This document shows, piece after piece, positions 33,441-46,103 of a stretch of 64,000 nucleotides of DNA (its first letter is position 1; each line of letters opens with the position of its first letter). Source of the DNA: Polyodon spathula (Eukaryota; Chordata; Actinopteri; Acipenseriformes; Polyodontidae). The notes under the pieces were generated by a model. That model made no database searches. It was not told the origin of the DNA and worked only from the letters and a program-made list of their open reading frames with translations. The stretch is taken from positions 5,948,335 through 6,012,334 of the forward strand of contig NC_054555.1 in assembly GCF_017654505.1 (NCBI RefSeq), in the 5' to 3' direction. Both the position numbers and the translations under genes were made by a program.

Positions 33441-36142
33441 AATAGTTTACATACTAACATTAAATCAATTAAAACTCTGAATACATCAGATATCTCCTCG
33501 GGGTTTGAGCGGAGCAAAGTAGCCAAGAATGATAATGTACAGTGCCGAGTGAAGCAAGGCAAACATTCTTTGCAGTTTATAACCGTAGTTGCATGCATAT
33601 ATTACAAATACAAAGCACACTGCATACAACCTACCGAAACAAACAGTGTGTACAATAACTGCAAAAACCGTTTCTTTTGACAAAAAGCGCAAACAGAAAC
33701 TAGCTGTATTGTAATCTCTTAGCTATATGGTAATAACTTATCACCTCTGTAACTCGCCCTGCATAAGTGCGTCTGACAAGCAAAAATTTAAATCAGGACT
33801 AAGCGCCTGCTGACTTCAAACCTAAACTAAAATCGTAGCTGTGCTGAGAATACCTAGTTTCCAGCTAACCATGGGGCTGGCTTTCGTTTTCACTGCATTT
33901 TCTCAGGTACAGCTAAACAAAATCATTGCGTTAGCTGCAAAAAAAAAAAAAAAAAAAAACGTAACAAGCAGACAAAAATATGATTTTTTAAAACAGCCTT
34001 GAGTGACACATTCAGCAACATTTTTCAAGTTTTGTAAAACTTTTAAGAATTATGTTGACACGCTAATGAAGCAATTTCCATAAATCTTATATACACGGGA
34101 GACAGGTTAACGGCAGACCTTAAAGACAAAACACAAGTTTTTGTATTGCTTTACTACGTAGACATGATTATGAAGTTTTAAAACCACAGATACCTTCAAA
34201 TTAATAAATTGTAACATCATACATATCACTGACTCGCAAGGTCATTGTACAGTAGTATGACTCGAACACCAATCTTGAAGTCCGTGTTTGTTTGACCGCG
34301 TTGCCATAATAACCAAATGCACGGCGCTGATAAAAGTATGAATTCAGTGTGAAAAACCGAAGGAAAATAAAAATGCCTGTTTTTTCACGGTACATTGCAA
34401 GAAGCTGAAAGCAGCTTATTTTTTTTGCCAGTGCCCGCCTACAGTACACATTCCAAACAAACTCATTTTTTTAGTTCCCAAAATATTTTTAAGACGGAGA
34501 ACTGTCTATAGCACTCCCAACCACTATATCTCCCATGTAAACCATTTCAAATGTTTTAAGTAGACAGAAATAAATGTAGTTACATATATTCCCAGTGAAT
34601 GTACTTTAAAAAGACAAACAGGCAGCGTCATCAAACCAATGAGAACACATATTACATTTGAAGAATTACTAAATACAATGAAAGTCAGTCAATTACTTAC
34701 CATTGCCAAGTCAGCATCCTCCCGTCTCTGCTCCACCGTCCACAGGATAAAGAGTTGGGGCTTGCAGTTATATAGTCATGAAACTCCAGAAAATCGCAAA
34801 TATCTCTTCAAACAATTTTAAGCTATTCCTCAGAATTCGGACAGCTGTCTTAATCCTGTTCATTCCAGCCTTTCTACTAAAATAAACTCTTAAAATTGTG
34901 TTCATATTTATGTTGCCATGTTGACCGCCGCACTGCTAGTAACTTACTTTAAAAATGCACATTAAAATAAACGTGTTTTGAACAAATCCACGCAAACTAC
35001 CTCCCAAGCTGTCAATCAAACGTGTCTTGCACATGATTCCTTGTGTGAGAGGAAGATCCATCTCAAATATTGCTTCACAATTACTACATTGATTTGATTG
35101 GCTAAAACCTGCGCATTAAAAAAAAAAAAAGTCTATTTGACCTAAACTTAAACACCTTCCTTTGGGCCACACAAATGACGTTTATTATTATAATTATTTT
35201 ATTTATAAATGTACTTAAACTTGGGATTCACATAGACATAGATTTAGGTGGCCCACCAGTGGCTATGCCACTGGCGTGTAGTGTAAATATATGTTGTTTT
35301 GCTACCATAATGGTATTTTGATTACTAGACCATGTCCAATTTTTCAACAGTACAGCTTTGTACTCCCCTCCCACCCTAATAAAGGGGTTTGCAAAGGAAC
35401 CGTACACTACTGTAGGTATAAATGCATTGCAAACAAACCGTTCTTTTTACAAAGAATTGTGTATTTGTGAGCAGATGTCTTTAACAGTATGTCAACACAG
35501 GGTGTGCTGAATAAAAGGCAGATACAGACACCATTGTTGATCTAGCTACCACGAACAAGTAATAAAGCTATTGTTTTATTGGATTTGTACTGTGCCTAAC
35601 TGCAATATAGCTGTATGGGCTTTGCAACAATGTTTGAACTGTGCGCTTTTGATGAATTGAAAATATGTAATGAAACAACTGTTATTATTTTCTTTTAAGA
35701 ATTAATTATTAAGAATACAAGCTTATCCTTATCCAGGGTGATATGGAAGGGGGTTAAAAATGAACCACTTGGGTCACTTCAGATGTAGAAGGTAAAACTA
35801 CAGGAAAAGCATAGTAAAATTGGTGTAAACTTTCATAATAAAAGTTTGTAATTTCATTTTACAAAGATTCCAAACTTATGTTTATACAGTGGTAGTCGTT
35901 TAATTATATTTATGCAGTCTTAGCCCTAAAAAGCCAGCTACCTTTGTCATAGACTATAATTCCTTTTGGCAAACAACTAACAGTGTTCCCACAGTGGAAA
36001 ACCAACATTCTTTGTCAACAACAACTGGTCTGTAAGGCGAGGTTCTGTGAAAACAATTTAACAACCCTTTGCAAATAACAAAGCAGTAAATATTAAAAAA
36101 AAAAAAAAGATTTTTCAGAAGATACATGATCCAGGGGATTGG

Positions 36143-36195
<53 letters not shown>

Positions 36196-36300
36196 CTATA
36201 TTATATTGCTACTGGTTTCTACCTACTGGTTCTACCTTATTGTCCATTTCACTGCTCTACCAGTCTGCAGCTGTCAGGCATCCCAATCAGCGGCACTGAG
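33441..36300. other. divergent intergenic region, rpl26 to il17b
   Basis: No supported coding exon. A possible orphan first exon on the minus strand lies near 34702-34760: TATATAA around 34776, an initiator-like CTCTTTATCC, and then ATG/GTAAGT donor at 34702. A TA repeat (36144-36193) lies about 110 bp before the il17b start. Confidence 0.4.
36144..36193. repeat. (TA)n microsatellite upstream of il17b
   Basis: About 24 TA units immediately 5' of the first il17b exon. Confidence 0.95.
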
Positions 36301-37812
36301 ATGGTGAACAGATATGACCGGTTGGTGAGCGAGTGGATTTGAGCAGCACTCATCATGCACAGAGGGGTTGACTGAAGTTTGTATTTTGATTGATCTGACC
36401 GGAAATTATACAGCATCTTTTATTAAAGGAAAACAAACTGATAAAATTACCTGTTTGAACCCTGTAAGAGTATTTTTTTGTAGGTGCTGTGGCTGGCGCT
36501 TTCATCAGTCCTTGTCGTTATGGCAACAATGACAGAACCTTTCAAAGGCAAAGATATTAGTAGTGAAAGGAAAGGAAGAGTCACACATAAATAGAGGGGG
36601 CCCGATGGAGGAGGACTATGAGAAGAGCATTAATGCCATGGTGATGCAGCTACTGAACAACTTGGCTCTATCTGGCAGCAAGTGCGAGGTCAATCTGCGG
36701 CTCTGGATGTCCAACAGGAGAAGCCTCTCTCCCTGGTCCTACAGGTCAGCAATTATTATCAATATTCTGATTAAGGCTTCCAATAACGAAACCACATTTC
36801 CCCACCCCCTTTGGTTCTGGTTGATCTCGGTTTTCTTTTACATGGTCCTTTAAGCGGTTTTAAATGAACGCAAGCTTGTTTTGAACTGTTTTTAGAAAGG
36901 AGGTCTACAGGTGGTCTGTATAGTTCAGCACTGGAGTTCTCTGCTAATGGATTTAACCCTGTAATGTCCATTTCTGTATCACATGTGATACAATGCTTAC
37001 ATACCCCTCTGCAGTTGTATTATTATTTTAAATCCAGACACACAAGCCAGAATTTGTCATATGCAGAACATTGTGTGTTGCCGGACAGTGAAAAAATAAA
37101 GCATTTTCTACAAAAAACGGAATCTAGTTATAATATTAAAAGCAGCTTTTGTCATTTCAGCAATGCTTGGGTATTACCAGGTTAAGCAAAAATCTTGTTT
37201 GTAAAAAACATGAATACATGCACATTATTATTGCATATTTTAATGCATCTATACTACTAACAAGGTAGTGTTAATATAATATTAATTCCTACAGTAGACT
37301 CCTTATTGGCACATAAAAAAGTGTATATATGCCAACCTAAAATAATATTTATACACTATACAAAATAACTGTAAACAAACTTTTGGGAATTAAATGTACA
37401 TTTTATGCAACATAGTTTAACACATTTTAGTTAAATATGACAACATTAGTTTATATTGGTAACATTTCTTGTTGTGCGTCTAAAGTTTATTCTCAAACAC
37501 TTATCCTTATGCAATTGTTTAATTGTGAAACTTCAAGTTTTGTTTCACTTGTATTTCCAGAGTAAATCGCGATGAAACCAGAATCCCAATAGACATACCC
37601 GAAGCCCACTGCCTCTGCTCCGGATGCATCAACCCCTTCACAATGCAAGAGGATCGGATGATGACGAGCCTCCCAATCTACACAAAAATCCCTGTGAAAA
37701 GACAGTTCTGCGACGGTCCAAAAACAGGTACAAAACAAGGGAGGAGGAGGAGGAAGAAGAAATGCAACCTGAAATACAGAACATAGCGATTGGCTATACA
37801 TGCATCTTTTAA
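36301..37812 (+). pseudogene. il17b: interleukin-17B-like gene with frameshifts
   Basis: Exons: 36301-36324 (MVNRYDRL), 36484-36744 and 37561-37812. Exon 2 opens with a signal-peptide-like stretch (VLWLALSSVLVVMA) and later has MEEDYEKSINAMVMQL and CEVNLRLWMSNRRSLSPWSY; exon 3 has IPIDIPEAHCLCSGCINPFT and MQEDRMM. These match IL17B, a secreted cystine-knot cytokine. The signal frame and mature frame of exon 2 disagree by one base (shift in GAAAGGAAAGGAAG, about 36565-36580; the first frame meets TAG). Exon 3 shifts again inside the GGAGGAGGAGGAAGAAG tract (about 37740-37760), because the C-terminal NIAIGYTCIF is in another frame. The invariant Cys of GCTC is Tyr (TAT). It is either a decaying gene or a gene with consensus errors in purine tracts. 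Neighbour pcyox1l supports the identity. Confidence 0.8.
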
Positions 37813-39071
37813 ATAAGTAATGCAGGCAATCCAACATATACAGTGAGGTTGGAAACATAATGACATGTACCCTTGTTTGAAAAAAAAAAAAAACTACTAA
37901 TATTCATAGATAGATCTCTTATCTGATGAAATTAATGTACTCCTCTCAAAGGCTAAATTGTAAAGCTGAACGTTTTAAATCTGTTTACCCTCATTTGGTG
38001 GTAGCACTGCAATTTACATTGTGGTTCTATGCAAGTATTTTAATGGCGCCAATAGATTAAATTCAGGGGGTTTCCAAATTGCGTTTGTCTGGTCATTTAA
38101 ATATCAAACAATAAAAGACTTAAGAATCCATTATTTATTTATTTTCATTTAATAAAAGGATATTTGTTAATACCTGGACCCACACAACTATCTAAACCAC
38201 AGTGAACCATATCTTATGTAAAAAAAAAATTTACTTAAAATTTATTTAAATAAATACAAACTTGTTAGGAGCCAAGCTTGACTGAATTCAGTTCAGGGGC
38301 CAATGAGGCTACATATTTTAGATTTAGTCTTTTGTTTTAAAAAGGACCCTCCAAAGTTTTGGAATTAACATTCCCTTTAAAACATATACTGTATTGAGCA
38401 ACAACAAACAAAAACACACAGCAATCCATAGTGCAGAGCAGCTGCAGCATTCCGATTAACATTTGTTTTAGTTTTCATAAATGTGTTTCGCTGTTCTCTT
38501 AAACTTTTTCTTTTGAAAGCAAATCTGTCCTGCTCTAAAGGGACAGTAGATTTAAAACCAACTTCCGTAACCCATAAATTAACAATTTCAGTGCTGCATC
38601 ACTGATTTGAATATCTCCGTCAAATGTACTACCTTATAGCAGTACACAGCCTCCTATAGCTGTAATACTCATGGTGAAAGTTTCCAGTTCTAAAACCACC
38701 TGTGATATAGCAAAATATACTACATCTGTACTGAAGGAACTGATGTGTGCTAGCGACTGCTAAAGGCTTGAGCCAAAACACACATCTGCTTGACATTAAT
38801 TAACAAGCTACTTAAATAAAAAGTCTTATCTTTTACTATCATGACTCGTGTAGTCAGGGACCCCTACCAAAACAGTACACGTCCTTCAATTGTGTGTATA
38901 TTTCAAGATGATCTAACATCAATAAAATTCTGACTGTCAGACAACAAAATTTCACACACAAGAGAAGCAACTTCTAAAGCAATCTGAAAAGGTTTTTGGA
39001 TTAACAGCCATTACATTTTTCATTATTAATTCAGACATGAAGCGATTCAGTTATTAGCACCTAGCCAGATG
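37813..39071. other. convergent intergenic region, il17b/pcyox1l 3' ends
   Basis: No coding exon recognised. AT-rich, likely holding the 3' UTRs of both convergent genes. Confidence 0.4.
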
Positions 39072-42000
39072 TTAAAGCTCTGTTTTAATCTTGTGAATAA
39101 ACTCCTTCTGGTCGATCATTTCCAGTTCCCTGTTCCACCGGTGGTAAGCGAGCAAGGCAATATTCTTGGCAGCCACAGAGCTCATCTCCATAGCGCTGGC
39201 TGCCCACTCTATGCTGTTGAGGTAGTACATGTCATGGAGAACAATGGGCGGCAGGTGCTTCGTTGAGCCGAACTGAGGGTAGGCCTGCCAGCCTGTCACC
39301 TGGACGGAGTAGTAAGACTTGAAGAGGGTCTTCGGTTCCTTCTCCAGAGGTTGCGGGGAAAAGACCTTCCAAATGGCAGCTTTCTGGGGCTGCTGCTTCT
39401 TTAAGTCCTTGGAGATGTTGACAGGGCTAACATTCCCCACACTGTCGAAGAACAGGGCAGGTGCATCGGTCGTGAGGATGCTGGCGAATGGGAAGAGCTT
39501 GGGGTTTGGGTAGCCGAAGTATGAGCAGTTCAGACAGCCATGCACGATTGAAGCCACAGTGTGGTGGTACACTCCGGGGACCTCTGGGATCAGAGGCTCA
39601 GTTTCAAAAGTGTTGTTAGCCATCCCCTCCTGGACAGGTGTTGCTATAATGACTATGTCATACATGGCAGAACCTCTCTCCTTTTCTGTTGTGTAATTCA
39701 CTTGGTACTGGGCTGTGTCTGCTTTGGAAATTAAATTTTTTATATATATATATAAAACCATTTAGCCTGAAGTGAACCAAGAAAATAAACCCACCCATAT
39801 TTATTCTTTCTCCAAACTGTTCTGTTTTTTGTGATAGAATGCAAAGCTAAGAATAATTAATATGAAGTATAGTTAAACAGCAGAAGCTTTTAAAACCTTC
39901 AGGTATTACTGCATTGATTTCATGTACCCACAAAACATATTTAACTCTGACACTACTATGCAGTATATACACTATGGATTTAGGGAAATAAAGCTGACTG
40001 CAACACAAAGGTATGGCAACATAGAACACCACACCACTGATTTCAAGCAAATCTAATATTTGAGATTTAATAAATGCCAGGGATGCACAATGCTGCACGT
40101 AGTCACGCCATCCTGCTGCATTTGACTACCACTTACCGGACACAAGTGAAACTGAGGTCACCTGGGCGTGAATCAAGCTGGCTTTTGCTTCCTTCAGCAA
40201 ATCAGAGCAGACTAATTTATTTCCACCTTCGACAGCCCAAAGATTAGCCTGAGCACCTGCTAAGGACACCGCCAATGCAGAGAAGAAAGAAAACCAGTAC
40301 GCTAACAAAAGATTGTTTCATTTTACAGTCAAAACCACACATTATGATCCCTGTTTTCTGCCAACAGCCGGTCAGCCAGTTAGACAATGGCTCTTTCAGT
40401 CTTGCTTACCTACAAAAGCAGGAATGCTGACAGACTGGCCGTAGTTGACGCTGGGACACTCCAAGCTCCAGCAGGGACTCGGACACTGAGTTCCGCGTCA
40501 TGTTGATGAACTCCTAGGGAGTGCAGCAGCTCGTCCACCGTGCTGAATGCATAGCCATGTGCCTGGTACTTGTAGGATCCTGTCGGGACAGAGACACAGA
40601 TCATTGAGAGAAGCAAATATGGGAAAACCTCAAATTAATTATGGGTTGGATTAGGCCCGTTATCATGCACAGACGATTACTTCATTGGAAGTAACAGTTT
40701 CGTTCATTCATATTCCTGTCACTTATTGGAATAAAAGCATTTGTAAAGCTCACACTTTAGCCAAATTGCAACCATTGATCCTCAGTTTGATTACCCCGCT
40801 GACAGACAGTTACTACAGAAAGGTGTTGCATCTTGGCATATTCAACCTGTTCAAACATCCACATTCTTTGATCTAAGAGACAGAATGCATTTTTCTGTGT
40901 TGAACAAAAACTCTGTTTTCTCCCAGCAGCACATTTATCTGTACGGGAATTATTGTCATACTTTCTGCATAATGCATTGCAGGTTTTATTTTAGTGATGT
41001 AGTTTCTACAATTGTTTATAAAATCATTCTTAACCACAACCAGAACCAAGCAATACTGCTGATTTCCAGCATGTTGCTCAGTAAACTGAGACATCAGTTT
41101 CACTGTGCAAGGCCACTTGCTTACCTCATTTCTCCATGATCTCCTCAACCCACATCTGCAGGCGGATGAAGCTGATCCCGTAGCGCCACCAGAGCCAGAA
41201 GAGGTCCAGCAGGTACCAATCTGTCTCCTCCAGTAGGAAGCGCTCCCTGTTAAACACAGCTGTCTTCCTAGCAACACTCTTCCTGTACTTCAGCCCTGCA
41301 GAGTGATAAGCCGCTTTAGCCAAAGTGATAAGTGCATGGGATCTCCAAAATGCATTATATACATGCACACTATTCAGAGAGCAGGATTTCTCCCCAGTGT
41401 GACTGGATAAATATTTAAAAAGTAATAATTTAAACTACAAACACTCAGTTCTGGGTATATGTTAAATTGAAAAGTTGAGCTAAACAGATCATAAAGGTAT
41501 TGCATCTAGGTTAGGGACATAGATTTTACACTATTATGGTACTACACCTTTAATTACCGTACAGTGTTTGAATTACCTAGCAGTTTGACAAAGTCCTGCA
41601 TGTGGAGGTTCAAGGAGTGGATCACAGAGCCACCGGACTCATACTCTTGATTGTTCACTGTGACGGTAGCCAGGCGGCCAACTACCTTGCCCTTTTCATA
41701 AACCTGGATTTCCACATCCTGCCCAAAGTGCTGCCGAAGGAAATGGCTGGTTGCCGTATCTCCAATTCCAGTACCAATCACCGCTGTTAAGGGGGAAATA
41801 CTGTACAGTAAAAATGCATTTAAAATAAAAAAGAACAATCATTTTATTCAGCATGTTCTACTGTTCTTGTCTTTATTTTTTACTGTGTAGTGAAATAAAG
41901 ACAAGAACAGGAAAAGTAAAATTACAGGTTAGGGTTTGGAAAATGAATGTTAGGTGCACACAGTAAGCTGACTACAATGTCTATGAAACACAGTACATTG

Positions 42001-42396
42001 TACAGAGATGGGATATTCCTTAAGTGCTTAGCTTATAACGTCATCATTTTAACCAAATATTCAGCGCACACAGTAAACAGAATAGTTTTTTTTTCCTTCC
42101 TATTTTATCATTTTGCAATCTTTTTGTGCAAAACTGTGCAAGCACTATAATAAACAGTCCGTTATTTTTTGTTGAAACCCAAACCAGAGACTTCGTAATT
42201 CATTTTGATTTGCTATGTGTCAGTAAAGTTCATATGCTTCCTGAAGTTGCAGCATGAAATGTACATTTGACACATCCATACCTATCTTAGAAGGCGGAGC
42301 TCCATCAGCGTTTGCAAATTTCAGATCTCCACAGACAGTCATGCACAAAATTAACAAAGCGAAACATCTCTGCTGTCGTACTAAACACGAGGACAT
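39072..42396 (-). pseudogene. pcyox1l: prenylcysteine oxidase-like gene with lesions
   Basis: Exons: 42396-42282 (signal peptide MSSCLVRQQRCFALLILCM), 41783-41577 (FAD-binding start), 41295-41125, 40579-40410, 40256-40137 and 39721-39072. Family blocks are clear: [82 protein letters not shown] and WAASAMEMSSVAAKNIALLA. PCYOX-family flavoproteins act on prenylcysteine. Lesions: exon 3 ends MEK then TGA, as if 4 bases (TTCA) were lost before the donor; exon 4 carries an extra C at its start, a frame change after SLG, and a loss of about 12 codons between GVSQR and VNYGQS, so it is about 41 nt short. The Rossmann motif is GTGIGD instead of GAGIGG, and the later VGGRLAT reads VVGRLAT. The last exon is fully open. 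Probably a degrading copy, unless the assembly is wrong. Confidence 0.85.
41861..41910. repeat. perfect 18-bp inverted repeat
   Basis: Arms 41861-41878 and 41893-41910 are exact reverse complements (CTGTTCTTGTCTTTATTT), separated by 14 bases. It lies in the first intron of the pcyox1l-like gene. Possibly the remnant of a small inverted-repeat element. Confidence 0.9.
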
Positions 42397-42414
42397 AATC
42401 GCAGTACACCTAAG

Positions 42415-42416
<2 letters not shown>

Positions 42417-42461
<45 letters not shown>
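42417..42461. repeat. 45-base A homopolymer
   Basis: A-run just upstream of the pcyox1l start (T-run on the sense strand), followed on that strand by ATCTTAG. It could serve as the pyrimidine tract of an acceptor for the start-codon exon. Ten bases beyond it lies the 42472-43096 repeat. Confidence 0.9.
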
Positions 42462-42463
<2 letters not shown>

Positions 42464-42471
42464 TGAATTAT

Positions 42472-43096
42472 TGTCACAGAGACGGCTGAAGTGGGCGGCG
42501 TCAGAACCAGGAAATAAATGAAATACACAAAGACAGAACAGATGAAATGAAATGACGATTGGCGCTTGCTTGCGCCGGTTTATTGTAAATAAAAGGTTTA
42601 AACAAACAGAAACCGGCACTCTACGCCAAAATAAGAGACAAACAAAAACGGTCTACAGTTAACAAAACGGTGCACAGACAGACCCACTGACAAACACGGT
42701 GAGTTTCTAAATGAACAAGTATCGTGCTGGTCCCACTAACACGTAATAGCAATTGTTGTAAATAGTTTATCCTCATCTCTCTCCCGTTTTCCACTCACCG
42801 AACACCCAACCGCGAGTATGTGAAAACGTACATCTGCTGGGATTCAATTATTAATTAATTATTCACTTGAATCCCAGCACGTGAATTAATTATGTGCAAC
42901 CTCGTGCTCACATTTTAACTACTTTAAATGTACGTGAAGTGATGTACAATCCCGTGCCTAAATACAAATATACATTTTTAAACACTCGTGTTACACAGAC
43001 CCGTTTATATCCCGTGTACCAATGACTATACACCGTTTAAACACCACAACACACCAACATAACAGATAATATACAAAGGGCGGGCACTTTGTCACA
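42472..43096 (+). mobile_element. 0.6-kb TG...CA repeat, copy 1 (solo-LTR-like)
   Basis: Begins TGTCACAGAGACGG and ends GGCACTTTGTCACA, flanked by a perfect 5-bp duplication ATTAT (42467-42471 and 43097-43101). About 625 bp and non-coding. It shares extended similarity with 46626-47264 in the same orientation, for example GGCGCTTGCTTGCGCCGG, GGCACTCTACGCCAAAATAA and TATCGTGCTGGTCCCAC. The TG/CA ends and 5-bp duplication fit a solo LTR. The near-symmetric ends (TGTCACAAAG against TGTGACAAAG) also allow a short-TIR non-autonomous DNA transposon. Confidence 0.75.
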
Positions 43097-46000
43097 ATTA
43101 TTTATATTTTAAATACATCTGGATCACTTCTGCATCCACTGTCAATTACACATTTTCTCTTCCGGTTGCTGGTGACTGGGTGAAATGAAACCCATTACGA
43201 CTAGCACTAAAAAAAATAAAGAATAATCTCGTAGCAGACTGTTCGTTGTTCTACTTTTGGCGGTCACGTGGTTGAATCAGCCAACTGTTATTGTACATTT
43301 CAAGAGACATTAGACTGACTGGTTTGAAGCAAGTGGAACTGCATAATGTTCGAGATTCAACCCATTACTGAAACGATATGAAGCGGTATTAAGTTATTGG
43401 AAAAAGGTGAACTGATGTACATAACGTCTAGATAGCCAAAAATGACAAAAAAACAAAAACAAAAAAAAAAACATAAGGGTTGATTTTGACATAAGGGGGC
43501 GCGAATACATCACTTTGATTAGCAAGTGCTTCTCACTCCCAGTACCCACTTTTCTGGGGTGACGTTTGCTAAACAAGTACGCTCAAATTTAATTTGAATG
43601 TACTGCACAGCAAGCGTCTAGGGAGCCTCCCTTCGTGTCTTCCATCATCTACTGCATGTGAATGCGCCCTTCAATTTATCAATGCTGTTATAGCTAAAGA
43701 AGGCATTCAGACTTCAGCATCACCTTTAAAAAATAAGTAGTAGACTGCACATTAAAGATATTATTTGCGTGAAAACTTATACAGAAAGGCTGAAGGTACT
43801 GCATTAGAATAGAATAGTTAACACAGGGTGATTAGAAATTAAATTTTACTGCTTACATAACACTATTTTCTAAAGGTTGTGGGCTTTAAGTGGGCAATGT
43901 TCTTAAAATAGAAACTGGAGCAAGCGCATGCAAACCAAGACTTGAATAACCCGCATTCAATCTTAAATCTGTCTGTACAGGCAAGTGAAAGGGGTGACTT
44001 TTTAAAGATGACTTGTACAACCAGTGCTAGAGAAATGGAAACAGAGTAATCTCTAGCCTGCTTAAATTTAGAACAAATTGTTCCACTGCTTAGAATTTAC
44101 AAGGATGGCGAGTAAAAACAAAACAAAAAACAAAAAAAAAAACATTTTATTCTTTATTGTTTGGCATCAATTTTTATTTACCAACATAAGTAATTCAATA
44201 TGGTTCTGTTTAAATACAGAAACATTCACTTTGAAGTTAACGCTCTAACATGTTTTCTGTACAACCATAAACTTTAGGTACATATACTTTAGAAATGTAT
44301 GAAAATAATTGTGTACAGTAGACACTGGCTGCAAAACATTAAAAAATGTATGTTTAAGGATACTTGCATTAAGTGCTATTTTGATTACAATCATTTTCAG
44401 ATAAACAACCATGTACATTTACACCGAAAGTTGAATGTATTCTAACTTTAAATCCCATTGGTGTAGAAATGTAAAATAGATTATTTTTCACTTAGTAACA
44501 AATCACCTAGAACTTAAAAAAATTAAACTAATAAAAAACAAACTGTAAAGCAAAACTAGAAGAAAACAGTGCGTTCAGTGACACTGAAGACGCCAGCCAA
44601 AATTATTTTCATCTTAATTTAGGGGTTGATTTGATTAGCCTACAATATACCCCGACTTGATAAAACACAGCAACACTTTTGGATTTAGAGCACTTCATAG
44701 CATGACTGCATCATCCACTTATTTTGGGGGGAAATCCAAGGATAACATATAGGTGGTTAATGCTGCATGACTCCCTAGTGTTATAACATACTCTAAATAA
44801 TCCAGCAGTGGTTTATTCTGGCAGGGTACAGGTTGCTCAAATCAACCCCTTACTTTCTTATTCAGTAATTATACCTTGCTTAATAATAGATACTAAATCT
44901 GAATGTCTCTGAAGCATAAAGTTAAGTCAATTGCATTTCATGGACATTTCTTTTTTTATTTCTTAACATTGTAACAAATACAAATTTACATAAAGTTTCA
45001 GCTTGGTTACAGCCAAGGCAAAATAAATATGCACAAAAGTTATCTGTAAGCTACGTAGTATAGAATACAGCATTTCCCCCGCAGCAGTCAGTCAATAATA
45101 AATCTACTGACTGACACTGCTATTGGGTCTGACAGGGATTTCATTTGGGTCATTTTAATCTAAAGAAACAAACGTAATAGTGTAATGCAAAGTTTATATT
45201 TACAAAACAATGGCAGTCACAAAAGTATTACTAAATAGTAAAATAACAGAATAGAAGATTAACACTTTTACTGAAACATTCGTGTATTATCAAGACAAAC
45301 TAGCCAACTTGCCGTTTTTCATGCAGGATACGACAGATAAGCCACATGTTGAAGAGAGAACAGTTTTTATACAACCCAACACTGGTAACCACTTGCGTTG
45401 GCGAGTATCAGCATCCAAAGGAAATACAACGTTTCAATAAATACAACTTTGTTCTTGACATACTGCAAGCAAATTAAATACAAAAAAAAAAACCCTTGCT
45501 CTACTCTACACAACATGTACAATTGCACATGCTTTATGCCATGCATCTCATTTAATCTCAGGCCCACACATTATTAGCTGCTTTGAGACAAACTGTAGAA
45601 CAACACACCTCACATCTCTTATGACAATACTAAATCAAGACTCGTTTCATATGCCTTTTCCATAGGCAAATATTGAAAACCTCATATGGCGACAGAATTT
45701 GTGATGAATCATTCTAAAAATGCTAATGTAACAAACAATCCTGGGAAAAGGTGGATCTATTCAACCACTCAGTGCAGTAACCACCACAATAAAGACTTAA
45801 ACTAAACCATTTAAGGATCATTTATAATACTACAGGTCATACTTTTGCATAAGAAAAGTTTGAACTTTCAACTGTGATATGAGTCAATTGCTGAGGGTGA
45901 AAATCTCAAATAATTAAGGTACCTTGGAAATTGGTAATAAATTCTACATTTTGTGACCATCAGCAACTAAATATAAAAAAAATATATATATAAAAGCACG

Positions 46001-46103
46001 ATTTGCAAAAAGAAACAGAAAATATATAAAAACTGTACAGGACATTAAGAAGCAAATGTGCAATGCAAAGCTGAAGTAGGTCTCAGTCGAAATGGAGCTG
46101 CTG
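43097..46103. other. pcyox1l 5' side and grpel2 3' side
   Basis: No coding exon recognised. GTCACGTG at 43263-43270 (E-box/CLEAR-like) may mark the original pcyox1l promoter, now separated from the start codon by the repeat at 42472-43096. The stretch from about 44100 to 46100 is AT-rich and probably contains the grpel2 3' UTR. Confidence 0.4.
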
